A stretch of DNA of 11,737 bases. Origin: Thermoproteota archaeon (GTDB lineage: Archaea > Thermoproteota > Methanomethylicia > Culexarchaeales > Culexmicrobiaceae). The notes under the pieces were generated by a model. That model was not told the origin of the DNA, made no database searches, and worked only from the letters and a program-made list of their open reading frames with translations. The stretch is taken from contig QMQZ01000002.1 of the NCBI GenBank assembly GCA_003649145.1, forward strand, positions 1 to 11,737. The letters are read 5' to 3'. The position numbers and the translations under genes are program-made. Position 1 is the first letter of the stretch. The number at the start of each line of letters is the position of its first letter. This document shows positions 5,656-11,737 of this stretch, in pieces.

Positions 5656-7119
5656 CTAACCACCTGAAAGTTGCTTACCAATTAATTCATCTAAAATTCT
5701 AATGAAGTCCTCCTCAGACCCAGCTGGAATTTGAGCTCCAGCAGCCACGTCATGACCTCCACCAGTACCCCCAACCGCCGAGGCAGCCTCCCTAATTGCC
5801 AACCCCAAATTCAAACCCTTCTCAACGAGCTTCCTATCAGCTCTCACTGAAACCTTAATCTTATCCTCAGATGAGGAGGCAAGAGCTACAGCAACCTTCT
5901 TAGGTGAGAGTATTCTCGAAGAAAGGGCAATAGACATCAATGTGCCGACAAGCCTATCGTCCACGACGTCACCACCATAAATCACCTGCAAATACTGCGT
6001 TCGCCTAACCTTATCCAAGTTGCGTGTAAGCCAGTTCACGTACTTCAACAGCACGCGCCGATACTCTGCTGCTAGATCCTCGGCCTTCTCTAAGATAAGC
6101 CCCCTCCTACCCATGCAGACAGCCACACCAATACTTGGACTCCCAAGTCTCCCACAAGCATTAAGAAGAGAAGCAAACTCCCTCGCATCCCTAAGTGGGG
6201 AGCCTGGAAGCTCGCGAGGTAAGACGTATATCGTGCCCATGATACTTTCAGCTTCCTTACTCTCAATACCCTTACTCAGCATGTACTTCACCAAATTCAC
6301 CATTAAGGATCTGAGCTCTTGAGAAGTTAAGTCAGACATCCTCCTCAAATTCCCATCTTCATCAGCCGGCGGAATTCCAATTCTCTTCAAGAAGTTCATG
6401 CAAGCATTAAAATCTCCGCTCAACCCTGGAATTAAAGGGTCGATCGTGTACTCCAAGCTCTTAACGACAGGCCTAGACTCGAAGCCGAAAAGCCTCAAAC
6501 CAAACTTAACTTCAACCAAATTAGCTTCAGAAGCATCTACAACTATGGACTCATTCAAGCCTATCAAATTGCGCCTCTTACCGCAGTCCTGCCTATCACC
6601 AAGCGCGCCGACAATAGCTACTGGAGACAAGTCAACATTGTCGGAGCTTACAGCCTTAGCTACGAAGTATGCTACGCCAGCAGAGCTAATGTGCTTAGCG
6701 CCATCAATTCCAAAGTAGTGTGGATTCACCTCAACTGCACCAGGAACTTCTAGGTCGAGGGGCTGGTGGTGATCAAGAATAACTACTGAGGAGTCTGGGA
6801 GAATACTTAATATCAAGTCTTTCTGCCCACTGCCCAAGTCAGCAAATATTATTGGGACATTGGCTTCAGAGCTGAGCTCTCTAAGCGACTCCTCATCCAA
6901 CTGCTTAACAATTCTAATCTTGAATGAAGCCTTCAACCTTTCAAGCATTGCACCTACAATTCCAGCTGCAGCCAGCCCATCAGCATCCAAGTGTGAAATA
7001 ACAGTTATTGGAAGGTCCTCTTCAACCCAACTTAAAATGCGCTCCGCAGCTTCACCAACTTTCTCCTTAAACTCGGAGACTGAATTGTCATCATTGTTAA
7101 AGTTCAAGGCTCCCGCCAC
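5656..7119 (-). CDS. DHH-family RecJ/GAN-like single-strand exonuclease
   Basis: A DHH-DHHA1 phosphoesterase. Numbering from GTG 7119 (487 residues), the metal motifs are all present: HLDADG (43-48), FADLGSGQ (92-99), LDHH (115-118) and GALGDRQD (171-178), with a C-terminal DHHA1 motif GGGHDVAAG (453-461). An intact set predicts an active manganese-dependent nuclease rather than a Cdc45-like inactive relative. The closest characterised relative is GAN, the GINS-associated nuclease of Thermococcus, which acts on single-stranded DNA at the replication fork; its gene also neighbours rps15, as I recall. RNA or nucleotide substrates remain possible. The frame opens further to GTG 7155, but GTG 7119 overlaps the S15 stop codon by one base (TAGTG), a typical coupled start, and avoids a 37-base overlap. 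Pcc1 follows directly. Confidence 0.85.
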   Translation of the reverse strand: MAGALNFNNDDNSVSEFKEKVGEAAERILSWVEEDLPITVISHLDADGLAAAGIVGAMLERLKASFKIRIVKQLDEESLRELSSEANVPIIFADLGSGQKDLILSILPDSSVVILDHHQPLDLEVPGAVEVNPHYFGIDGAKHISSAGVAYFVAKAVSSDNVDLSPVAIVGALGDRQDCGKRRNLIGLNESIVVDASEANLVEVKFGLRLFGFESRPVVKSLEYTIDPLIPGLSGDFNACMNFLKRIGIPPADEDGNLRRMSDLTSQELRSLMVNLVKYMLSKGIESKEAESIMGTIYVLPRELPGSPLRDAREFASLLNACGRLGSPSIGVAVCMGRRGLILEKAEDLAAEYRRVLLKYVNWLTRNLDKVRRTQYLQVIYGGDVVDDRLVGTLMSIALSSRILSPKKVAVALASSSEDKIKVSVRADRKLVEKGLNLGLAIREAASAVGGTGGGHDVAAGAQIPAGSEEDFIRILDELIGKQLSGG

Positions 7120-7562
7120 TATGTAGTAATAGTCTTTCCAGGCTGATAAGACCACTTCTCTGGGAGCCTACCAATCCTACGGTAGTACTTGGTTAGCCGC
7201 CATATCTTCGACTCTATCAACCTAAGCCCCTTCCTACTGTGCTCATCCTTAGGATGCTCCTCCAAATGCCTCCTAATCCGCTCAGCTCTCCTAATCAAGT
7301 TCGCCAAGTCCTCTGGAATCTGGGGGGCCAACCCCTTCTCCCTGAGAATCTCAACTATCTTCTTACCCGTAATCTGCTTGACAAGTGGAATGCCATACTG
7401 GTCTCTTAAGATGATGCCTATCATCGATGGAGGGTGGCCCCTCCTCGCAAGCTCAACCACTAGGTTCTCAACTTCCTCAGCAGTATACTTACACCACTTA
7501 GGAGGAGTAGTTCTCACAGGTCTAGTCGAGTGAGACTTCCCTTTCTCCTTGCTTTTCCTCAT
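7119..7562 (-). CDS. rps15: Small-subunit ribosomal protein uS15
   Basis: A 147-residue basic protein of the longer archaeal/eukaryotic S15 type, whose first 60 or so residues are absent in bacteria. [19 protein letters not shown] (21-39) and [18 protein letters not shown] (42-59) are the archaeal N-terminal signatures; the four-helix S15 core follows, including [20 protein letters not shown] and [12 protein letters not shown]. uS15 binds 16S rRNA at the central domain early in 30S assembly. ATG 7562 follows GGGAGGT (7569-7575) with six bases of spacing. A TATA box at 7601-7610 makes this the first gene of a transcript that probably continues through the DHH nuclease, pcc1, rps3ae, the nucleotidyltransferase and the radical SAM gene. 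Confidence 0.96.
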   Translation of the reverse strand: MRKSKEKGKSHSTRPVRTTPPKWCKYTAEEVENLVVELARRGHPPSMIGIILRDQYGIPLVKQITGKKIVEILREKGLAPQIPEDLANLIRRAERIRRHLEEHPKDEHSRKGLRLIESKIWRLTKYYRRIGRLPEKWSYQPGKTITT

Positions 7563-7595
7563 GAGCGAACCTCCCTAAGCCTTAGACAGTAACTC

Positions 7596-8201
7596 TCAAA
7601 GATATTTAAGTTTATTTCGCATACACGAAGTAAACCACTCTCCAAAAGCCTTAAACGCCTTAGCTCGATGGCTAATTTCACACTTACGCTCAAAGCTCAT
7701 CTCAGCATAAGTCAGGCCGCCGCCCTCATCGGGAATAAATATTGGGTCAAAGCCGAAGCCACCACTCCCCCTCGGCTCCAAAGCGATCACACCCAAAGCT
7801 ACACCCCTAAAAACCCTACACTCCCCACTAGGATCACAATAGGCTACAGCAGACTCAAACCTAGCCCTCCTATCGCCAACTCCACTCATCAACTTCAAAA
7901 TGCCCCTAATCCCAATAGTCCTAAACACGTACGAAGAGTATGGGCCAGGAAATCCATTAAGCGCGTCGACAAATAGCCCAGCATCCTCAACAACTACAGC
8001 TCTACCAAGCCTCAAGGAAGCTTGCTTAGCTCCAGTCAGCGCGATTTCACTTAAGTCATCAGACTGAATCTCAACCCTCTCCAAATCCACTTGGACAACC
8101 CTAACACCAAAATGTGAGAGGACATAGCTCGCCTCTTCAAATTTATGCTTATTCCTAGTGACGAACGCCACTTCACCGCCGTCTAGCTGCTCTGCGCTCA
8201 A
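7596..8201 (-). CDS. rdgB: XTP/dITP diphosphatase (HAM1/RdgB family)
   Basis: A 201-residue cytoplasmic nucleotide-pool cleansing enzyme that hydrolyses dITP, XTP and related non-canonical purine triphosphates to monophosphate and pyrophosphate. The family signature TRNKHKFEE (15-23) provides the T-x-N-x2-K-x2-E pattern. Glu44 and Asp73 in EDAGL (72-76) are the expected metal and catalytic acids, GFPGPYSSYV (83-92) follows, GGFGFDP is the loop that holds the base and ribose, and SHRAKAF near the C-terminus is the substrate-binding S-H-R motif. Length is usual for the family. The start is TTG 8201, supported by GGAGGT (8208-8213) six bases upstream, giving a 29-base overlap with the end of bud32. 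The 3' end doubles as the promoter of rps15. Confidence 0.93.
   Translation of the reverse strand: MSAEQLDGGEVAFVTRNKHKFEEASYVLSHFGVRVVQVDLERVEIQSDDLSEIALTGAKQASLRLGRAVVVEDAGLFVDALNGFPGPYSSYVFRTIGIRGILKLMSGVGDRRARFESAVAYCDPSGECRVFRGVALGVIALEPRGSGGFGFDPIFIPDEGGGLTYAEMSFERKCEISHRAKAFKAFGEWFTSCMRNKLKYL
7601..7610 (-). promoter_or_regulatory. TATA box of the uS15 operon, inside the HAM1 3' coding end
   Basis: CTTAAATATC on the minus strand is preceded by an A-rich CGAAATAAA, a plausible TFB-recognition element. Its centre is about 44 bases before ATG 7562, so transcription would begin near 7579 and leave a leader of roughly 17 bases that includes GGGAGGT. The box encodes the last residues of HAM1 (LKYL). 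Confidence 0.6.
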
Positions 8202-8829
8202 CTACATACCTCCCCCTCATCCTAATCTCCTTAACCTTCTTAAGAACCAAATCTGCCTTATCAAAAACACTTGAGTAACCATCAACTATAGCTGAAAAGC
8301 ACTCCTCCGCAATTTCATGATGAGAACTCTCTAGAACTCTGAGAAGAAGGTGCAAGTCAACCCCAAAATACTCTATCTCCTTAGAGAAGCCTCCAAGCCC
8401 AAAATCTATAAAGTAGATCTTATCCCTCTGCACTATCATATTAGAAGTCGTCAAATCTCCATGAAATATTCCATTAGAGTGAAGCAAACCAATATTCCTA
8501 CCAACCAATCTACACAGCCTAATTCTTTCACTATCAGAAACCTCTGGAAGAAGCTTCTTTAGAAGAAGACCCTCAATAAACTCCATAACTATTGTGAACT
8601 TGCAGACGTCGACATCGAAAACCACAGGCGTAGGCACTCCAAAGCTCTTAGCACTTGAAAGTAGCTTAGCTTCATGAGCAGTTCTAAATTTTCTCAACTG
8701 CTCGTCGAGTAAGCCAACCCTATATGACTTTACAACTCTAACCTTCTTGACGACCTTAAGTCCAAACCATTCGTCCAAGTATAGGTAAGCCTCAGCTCCC
8801 TTCTTCAATAGCTGCAACTTCACTCTCAC
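8173..8829 (-). CDS. bud32: KEOPS complex kinase/ATPase Bud32
   Basis: A 218-residue minimal RIO-like kinase, the usual size of free-standing archaeal Bud32. KKGAEAYLY (9-17) is the N-terminal glycine-poor loop; the invariant lysine is probably Lys28, Glu53 in AHEAKLL is its partner, HGDLTTSN (123-130) is the catalytic loop with Asp125 and Asn130, and DFGLG (142-146) binds magnesium. The arginine-rich tail RGRYVVERRAARRR is characteristic and lies near the Kae1 interface. In KEOPS it works as a P-loop-independent ATPase that drives Kae1 in t6A formation on tRNA. The gene overlaps the end of kae1 by up to 38 bases, so the two are unfused but translationally linked, unlike the single fused gene found in several euryarchaea. 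GTG 8829 is taken as start; GTG 8823 would also fit. Confidence 0.93.
   Translation of the reverse strand: MRVKLQLLKKGAEAYLYLDEWFGLKVVKKVRVVKSYRVGLLDEQLRKFRTAHEAKLLSSAKSFGVPTPVVFDVDVCKFTIVMEFIEGLLLKKLLPEVSDSERIRLCRLVGRNIGLLHSNGIFHGDLTTSNMIVQRDKIYFIDFGLGGFSKEIEYFGVDLHLLLRVLESSHHEIAEECFSAIVDGYSSVFDKADLVLKKVKEIRMRGRYVVERRAARRR
8208..8213 (-). promoter_or_regulatory. Shine-Dalgarno site that fixes the TTG start of HAM1
   Basis: GGAGGT on the minus strand sits six bases before TTG 8201 and inside the bud32 reading frame. It is among the strongest ribosome-binding sites in the window and supports a rare start codon, so HAM1 is likely translated independently of bud32 despite the overlap. Confidence 0.65.
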
Positions 8830-9808
8830 CTACCCAAGGCACGTCAACTGCATCTAGCCTCCACCTAGGCTTGATGAAGCTCTCCTCCAACGGTATGGTG
8901 ATTCCATGCTTCATAGCTAAAACTCCAGTCCAAGCGATCATAGCTCCATTATCCCTAGCGTACTCATGAGGCACAACTCCAAATGTGGCTCCATGCTCCT
9001 CAGCAACAGCCTTAAGCATCTCTTGAAGCCGCCTATTAGCCGCAACTCCCCCAGTTAAGAGCAGCTCCTTCTTCATCGTGTGAGCAATAGCTCTCTCAGC
9101 AACTTCACAAACCATAGAAAAAGCCACTTCCTGTAGGCTGTAGCAGAGATCTTCTAAGCGCTCACCCTCGTCAAGCTTTTTCAGCGCAGCAGTTAGAAGT
9201 CCTGAGAATGAAACATCCTGACCCTTAACTACATATGGTAAAGGGATGAAGCGCTCACCCTCGCGAGCCAACTTCTCAATGTAAGGCCCACCTGGATGAG
9301 GTAGCCCAGCTCTCCTAGCGAAAACATCTAGGCAATTTCCAAGAGCTATATCAAGCGTTTCGCCAAAAACCCTATACCTACCTCCAGCATAAGCAGCTAT
9401 TATGGTATTTCCACCCGAAACGTAAACTACGAGCGGATCTTCAGCATCACATATCAGCTTTGCAATTTCAATATGGGCAACACAGTGATTAACTGGAATC
9501 AATGGCTTCTCGAAGTATGCTGCCAAAGCTCTAGCAACAGTAGCTCCAGTCCTCAAGCACGGGCCGAGTCCAGGGCCAAGCGATATGGCAATGCCATTAA
9601 CCGCTTCAATTTCAACTCCAGCTTTACTCAAAGCCGACTTTAAAATGCTGGGAGCAACATTAGCGTGGTGGCGTGCAGCCTCTCTAGGGTGAATTCCACC
9701 CTTATCTGGAATATACTCGGAATTCACATTAGCCAAGATTTCCCCATCAGAAGAAGCAACTCCACAGCCGAAAGTGTGCGCAGTGCACTCAATCCCTAAA
9801 ATTAGCAT
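8792..9808 (-). CDS. kae1: KEOPS catalytic subunit Kae1 (TsaD family, t6A synthase)
   Basis: A 338-residue ASKHA-fold protein, near the 320-340 typical of archaeal Kae1. LGIECTAHTFGCGV (4-17) is the first phosphate loop, GGIHPREAARHH (37-48) is a family hallmark, and the iron/zinc ligands are His108 and His112 (NHCVAHIE), Tyr129 in VVYVSGGNT and Asp286 in ARDNGAMIAW. It transfers threonylcarbamoyl from threonylcarbamoyl-AMP to A37 of ANN-decoding tRNAs. GGVAANRRL (253-261) is the nucleotide-binding loop. The ATG at 9808 lies 18 bases after the rps24e stop, with GAGG upstream. Its partner Bud32 overlaps the 3' end. Sequence, length and context agree. Confidence 0.97.
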   Translation of the reverse strand: MLILGIECTAHTFGCGVASSDGEILANVNSEYIPDKGGIHPREAARHHANVAPSILKSALSKAGVEIEAVNGIAISLGPGLGPCLRTGATVARALAAYFEKPLIPVNHCVAHIEIAKLICDAEDPLVVYVSGGNTIIAAYAGGRYRVFGETLDIALGNCLDVFARRAGLPHPGGPYIEKLAREGERFIPLPYVVKGQDVSFSGLLTAALKKLDEGERLEDLCYSLQEVAFSMVCEVAERAIAHTMKKELLLTGGVAANRRLQEMLKAVAEEHGATFGVVPHEYARDNGAMIAWTGVLAMKHGITIPLEESFIKPRWRLDAVDVPWVGESEVAAIEEGS

Positions 9809-9826
9809 TATGAGCGCCTCAATCCA

Positions 9827-10153
9827 TCACTCTTCAGACTCAGCTTCCCCCTTCTCCTCCGGCGGCATGTCTCTAGCTATCAAGTACTCAGGCTCTATTT
9901 CCCTAGCCCTCTCAGGAGACTCGTAGACGTGAACGTGCCCCCTAGTCCTCCCAATACCATACTCCGTGATCAGCCGCCTAATTATGACGCAGTCTAATGG
10001 AGCATTAAACTGCTCAGCTATAGCCTTCCTAACCTCAAACCTCGATGGAGTGCCTCCGCTTAAATGGTAAATTACAATGTCAAGCTCAAGCCTATTCAGC
10101 AGGGGGTTCGGCCGCTTTTCGACAACTTCAATGCGAAATTCCTCGCCAGCCAT
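9827..10153 (-). CDS. rps24e: Small-subunit ribosomal protein eS24
   Basis: From ATG 10153 the protein has 108 residues, typical for archaeal S24e. Conserved blocks are VVEKRPNPLLNRLELDI (10-26), GGTPSRFEVRKAIAE (33-47), ITEYGIGRTRGHVHVYESPE and EPEYLIARD; the tail is acidic (EEKGEAESEE). The frame opens to GTG 10192, but the extra 13 residues overlap the TATA box at 10191-10200, are not seen in the family, and lie upstream of the predicted transcription start; AGGTGGT (10162-10168) supports ATG 10153. It appears to head a transcript that continues into kae1, bud32 and HAM1. In many archaea S27ae separates eS24 from kae1; here it does not. Confidence 0.95.
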   Translation of the reverse strand: MAGEEFRIEVVEKRPNPLLNRLELDIVIYHLSGGTPSRFEVRKAIAEQFNAPLDCVIIRRLITEYGIGRTRGHVHVYESPERAREIEPEYLIARDMPPEEKGEAESEE

Positions 10154-10190
10154 AAGTATATACCACCTCTTCATGTGATGTGCAAATCCC

Positions 10191-10200
10191 ACTTATATAA
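10191..10200 (-). promoter_or_regulatory. TATA box of the eS24-kae1-bud32-HAM1 operon
   Basis: TTATATAAGT on the minus strand, preceded by the A-rich GATGAAATTAA as a possible TFB-recognition element. It is the best archaeal promoter match in the window. Transcription would start around 10168, about 15 bases before ATG 10153. The box lies in the short gap after the dephospho-CoA kinase stop. Confidence 0.65.
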
Positions 10201-10212
10201 TTAATTTCATCC

Positions 10213-10770
10213 CTAAGCAGGCTCAAAAAAGCTCAGCAACTTAAAAGCTTCCATCCTAGCCCTACTATCAACAGGAACAGCCATCACACCTTCTCCAGGC
10301 AGCCCAAAAGCCACGATAGAATTGAGGGGAGAGCATAAGACTGCAGGTAAGGCGAGCAAGTCCTCCTCCCCATCAACAACAATCAAGTACTTCCCACGTA
10401 AAGCTAAAGCGTACTGAATAGTTAGCCAAGCTTCACAAGTAATATATCCTGCAGGATTGCTAACCCTAAATGCTCCATCGAAAAGCTCAGAATCATACTT
10501 GAATTCATAGCGCTTACGCCCAACCCTGAAATCCACTATACAGAGGTCAGGAGTGTAATTGAAGTTCAACATCCACTGGGTAACCCTATCACCCACAGCC
10601 ACAAATTTAGGCGGCCTCCGCCCCCTAACGAGGCTAATCAACTCTTTAGTCACAGATTCATCAGAGCCTCGGATGACAATGCCATATGGGCGCTTAAACT
10701 CGCTCCTAAACTCCTCAACAAGCTTCAAGCACTTCAATACAGTGAAATTTTCAGTGAACTTCAATGGCAT
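10213..10770 (-). CDS. GTP-dependent dephospho-CoA kinase (DUF359 family)
   Basis: A 185-residue soluble protein with the archaeal DUF359 signatures: VGDRVT (59-64), VDFRVGRKR (79-87), VSNPAGYIT (103-111), VVDGEEDLLALPAV (131-144) and GLPGEGVM. The family was shown in Thermococcus to phosphorylate dephospho-CoA with GTP in the last step of CoA synthesis, replacing bacterial CoaE; conserved acidic residues such as Asp61 and the DGEED cluster are candidates for metal and catalytic roles. It overlaps the end of spt4 by 20 bases, with AGGT almost touching the ATG at 10770, so translation is probably coupled to spt4. The spt4-DUF359-S24e order is a recurring archaeal arrangement, although a CoA enzyme has no evident functional tie to transcription. 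Confidence 0.88.
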   Translation of the reverse strand: MPLKFTENFTVLKCLKLVEEFRSEFKRPYGIVIRGSDESVTKELISLVRGRRPPKFVAVGDRVTQWMLNFNYTPDLCIVDFRVGRKRYEFKYDSELFDGAFRVSNPAGYITCEAWLTIQYALALRGKYLIVVDGEEDLLALPAVLCSPLNSIVAFGLPGEGVMAVPVDSRARMEAFKLLSFFEPA

Positions 10771-10954
10771 ACCTGCCAGGCTTAGATTTATCGAGTATTT
10801 TAGCGGTCTCAGACTCAGGATCTAAAATTATCACAAGCCCCCTCCAGTACTCAGAGAAGTCTTTAGATCCACAGTTAGGGCACACATCTACTTCAGGCTC
10901 AACTAAGTAGTGACAGTTCCTGCAAGCTTTGAACGGTAAACCTCTCCTAGGCAA
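10751..10954 (-). CDS. spt4: Transcription elongation factor Spt4 (RpoE2/RpoE'')
   Basis: A 67-residue zinc protein. The cysteines at 11, 14, 25 and 28 (CRNC and CPNC) form the zinc ribbon, followed by the Spt5-binding strand WRGLVIILDPES (37-48). Spt4 pairs with Spt5 to clamp RNA polymerase and raise processivity; spt5 is not in the window. The start is TTG at 10954, preceded by GGAGG with eight bases of spacing. It follows rpoE1 after 13 bases and overlaps the dephospho-CoA kinase gene at its 3' end. Length and cysteine spacing fit the archaeal family well. Confidence 0.95.
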   Translation of the reverse strand: MPRRGLPFKACRNCHYLVEPEVDVCPNCGSKDFSEYWRGLVIILDPESETAKILDKSKPGRYAIEVH

Positions 10955-10967
10955 TCACAGCCCCTCC

Positions 10968-11552
10968 TCAACTCTCCTTAGCCTCGACCTCACCCTTAAC
11001 CCGCTTTATCTCCTCTTCAATCCACGTCGTTACACCGAGGAATGGCTGCCTCATTGTGAGGCCGACCTTAACACCCTTACTGGAAATGCTCACGGTAACT
11101 ATTCTAGCCCTAGCAATATCGCCTTCCTGAAGAATTCTCTGCGACTCCCTGCCCATCAATGCACCCCTCCTCTTGTCATAAACGATGTAGTCGTCCATCA
11201 CCTGTGAAACGTGAATTAAACCGTCAATAGGTCCAAGCCGCATGAAAGCTCCGAAGTCAGTCACCTCAACAATTTGCCCCTCGACAACCTCCTGAACTTT
11301 AGGTAGAAAGGCAATCGCATCGAAAGTCACTTCATGGTAAGTAGCTCCATCACCGGGAACGATCATTCCGACTTCTGAGACGGATATATTTGAAATTGCA
11401 ATTATTATTCCAAGTTCACTATCAATAAATCCCTCATACTTCTCCCTTAAAATGTCCATTGCAACTTGCTCAAGAGGCTCAGAGAACCTATTAGGTGGAA
11501 TCCTTACGACATCAAGGACTTTAAGAAGGTAGTACACTCGTCGAACCCCCAT
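10968..11552 (-). CDS. rpoE1: RNA polymerase subunit Rpo7 (RpoE1/RpoE')
   Basis: A 194-residue homologue of eukaryotic Rpb7. The N-terminal RNP-like domain begins with VLDVVRIPPNRFSEPLEQV (12-30) and contains DGATYHEVTFDAIAF (67-81); the C-terminal S1 domain starts near residue 90 with GQIVEVTDFGAFMRLGPI and IHVSQVMDD. Rpo7 forms the stalk of RNA polymerase with Rpo4, aiding DNA opening and binding of the emerging RNA. ATG 11552 has AAGGT just upstream; GTG at codon 6 would give MYYLLKV..., the length of crenarchaeal relatives, and is preceded by GGGGGT, so the start is uncertain by five residues. The acidic-basic tail (EEEIKRVKGEVEAKES) is about ten residues longer than some relatives. Confidence 0.96.
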   Translation of the reverse strand: MGVRRVYYLLKVLDVVRIPPNRFSEPLEQVAMDILREKYEGFIDSELGIIIAISNISVSEVGMIVPGDGATYHEVTFDAIAFLPKVQEVVEGQIVEVTDFGAFMRLGPIDGLIHVSQVMDDYIVYDKRRGALMGRESQRILQEGDIARARIVTVSISSKGVKVGLTMRQPFLGVTTWIEEEIKRVKGEVEAKES

Positions 11553-11586
11553 TAACCTTCAGACTCAAATGGCTTAAACAACATTA

Positions 11587-11596
11587 TCATAAAAAA
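11587..11596 (-). promoter_or_regulatory. Possible TATA box or T-tract between the PIN gene and rpoE1
   Basis: TTTTTTATGA on the minus strand lies about 40 bases before ATG 11552, compatible with a short leader. The six T residues could equally end the upstream PIN-gene transcript, since archaeal terminators are T-rich. Either reading implies that rpoE1 can be transcribed on its own. Confidence 0.35.
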
Positions 11597-11612
11597 GTTA
11601 CGCTCAGCCAAG

Positions 11613-11737
11613 CTAGTACACTTCCCCCTCGATTTCAAGGTGGTCAAAGCCCCTCAAAAATATAACTGGAACGCCCAGCCTCCTCAGCCTCCTCCTCAAC
11701 TCGATGTCATTAGTCGCGACGACCACTCGATGCTTCC
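11613..11737 (-). CDS. PIN-domain protein, Fcf1/VapC9-like (C-terminal fragment)
   Basis: The minus strand from the right edge reads 40 residues to TAG at 11613-11615, ending GEVY. The segment RVVVATNDIELRRRLRRLG followed by VPVIFLRG and HLEIEG is the C-terminal part of archaeal PIN proteins related to Fcf1/Utp24, with TND carrying one of the metal-binding aspartates. The N-terminal part with the first conserved aspartates is outside. In many archaea this gene sits between the initiation factor aIF2 gamma subunit and rpoE1, which agrees with its place here. These proteins are thought to act as ribonucleases, probably in rRNA processing, rather than as toxins; no antitoxin gene is visible. Confidence 0.8.
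   Translation of the reverse strand, partial: KHRVVVATNDIELRRRLRRLGVPVIFLRGFDHLEIEGEVY

Noticed and set aside
1..10770. Functional link between the CoA-disulfide reductase-like gene and the dephospho-CoA kinase gene.
   Set aside because: They are about 9 kb apart in different transcription units, and the kinase has a conserved position of its own in archaea.
11552..11590. A 12-codon leader reading frame ending in TAATG overlap with the rpoE1 start.
   Set aside because: It has no clear ribosome-binding site, and its start lies within the putative TATA/T-tract, so it would not be on an mRNA made from that box.
11613..11737. PIN fragment as a VapC toxin.
   Set aside because: The context beside rpoE1 and the sequence fit the conserved Fcf1-like housekeeping PIN family, and no antitoxin gene is seen on the rpoE1 side.

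Overview
The window looks like chromosomal DNA from an archaeon, most likely of the Thermoproteota/TACK lineage. The evidence is archaeal/eukaryotic-type ribosomal proteins (eS1, eS24, archaeal uS15), archaeal RNA polymerase subunit Rpo7 with Spt4, KEOPS subunits, a GTP-dependent dephospho-CoA kinase, frequent GTG and TTG starts behind GGAGG-type Shine-Dalgarno sites, and TATA-box-like promoters. The exact lineage cannot be fixed from this sequence alone. Coding density is very high: 17 protein genes, no gap longer than about 60 bases, and no tRNA, rRNA, CRISPR array, insertion sequence or phage gene seen.

Layout from left to right. Bases 1-766 (minus) hold most of a CoA-disulfide reductase/NADH oxidase-type flavoprotein, cut by the left edge. 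A divergent promoter region of about 60 bases separates it from the only plus-strand gene, an OBG/YchF-like GTPase with a C-terminal TGS domain. Its stop codon abuts that of a convergent small conserved archaeal protein (DUF2095-like). All remaining genes run on the minus strand. Reading in the direction of transcription from the right edge: a PIN-domain protein (partial), rpoE1 (Rpo7), spt4, dephospho-CoA kinase; then from a clear TATA box rps24e, kae1, bud32 and a HAM1/RdgB nucleotide-cleansing pyrophosphatase; then from a TATA box embedded in the end of the HAM1 gene rps15, a DHH-family RecJ/GAN-like nuclease, pcc1, rps3ae, a minimal nucleotidyltransferase and a radical SAM protein; finally the DUF2095-like gene from its own apparently leaderless promoter.

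The genes serve information processing. Rpo7 and Spt4 act in transcription initiation and elongation. eS24, uS15 and eS1 are small-subunit ribosomal proteins. Kae1, Bud32 and Pcc1 are three KEOPS subunits that make tRNA t6A. HAM1 clears non-canonical purine triphosphates and the DHH nuclease probably acts in DNA replication or repair. Three members are functionally open: the radical SAM protein, the nucleotidyltransferase and the DUF2095-like protein. The most noteworthy non-coding signals are a strong stem-loop (4718-4750) across the eS1 stop and nucleotidyltransferase start, a promoter inside the HAM1 3' end, the absence of S27ae between S24e and Kae1, and a strand-wide third-codon-position bias that suggests the minus strand is the leading strand. 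I found no clearly new defence or mobile system; this is mainly a conserved housekeeping region.
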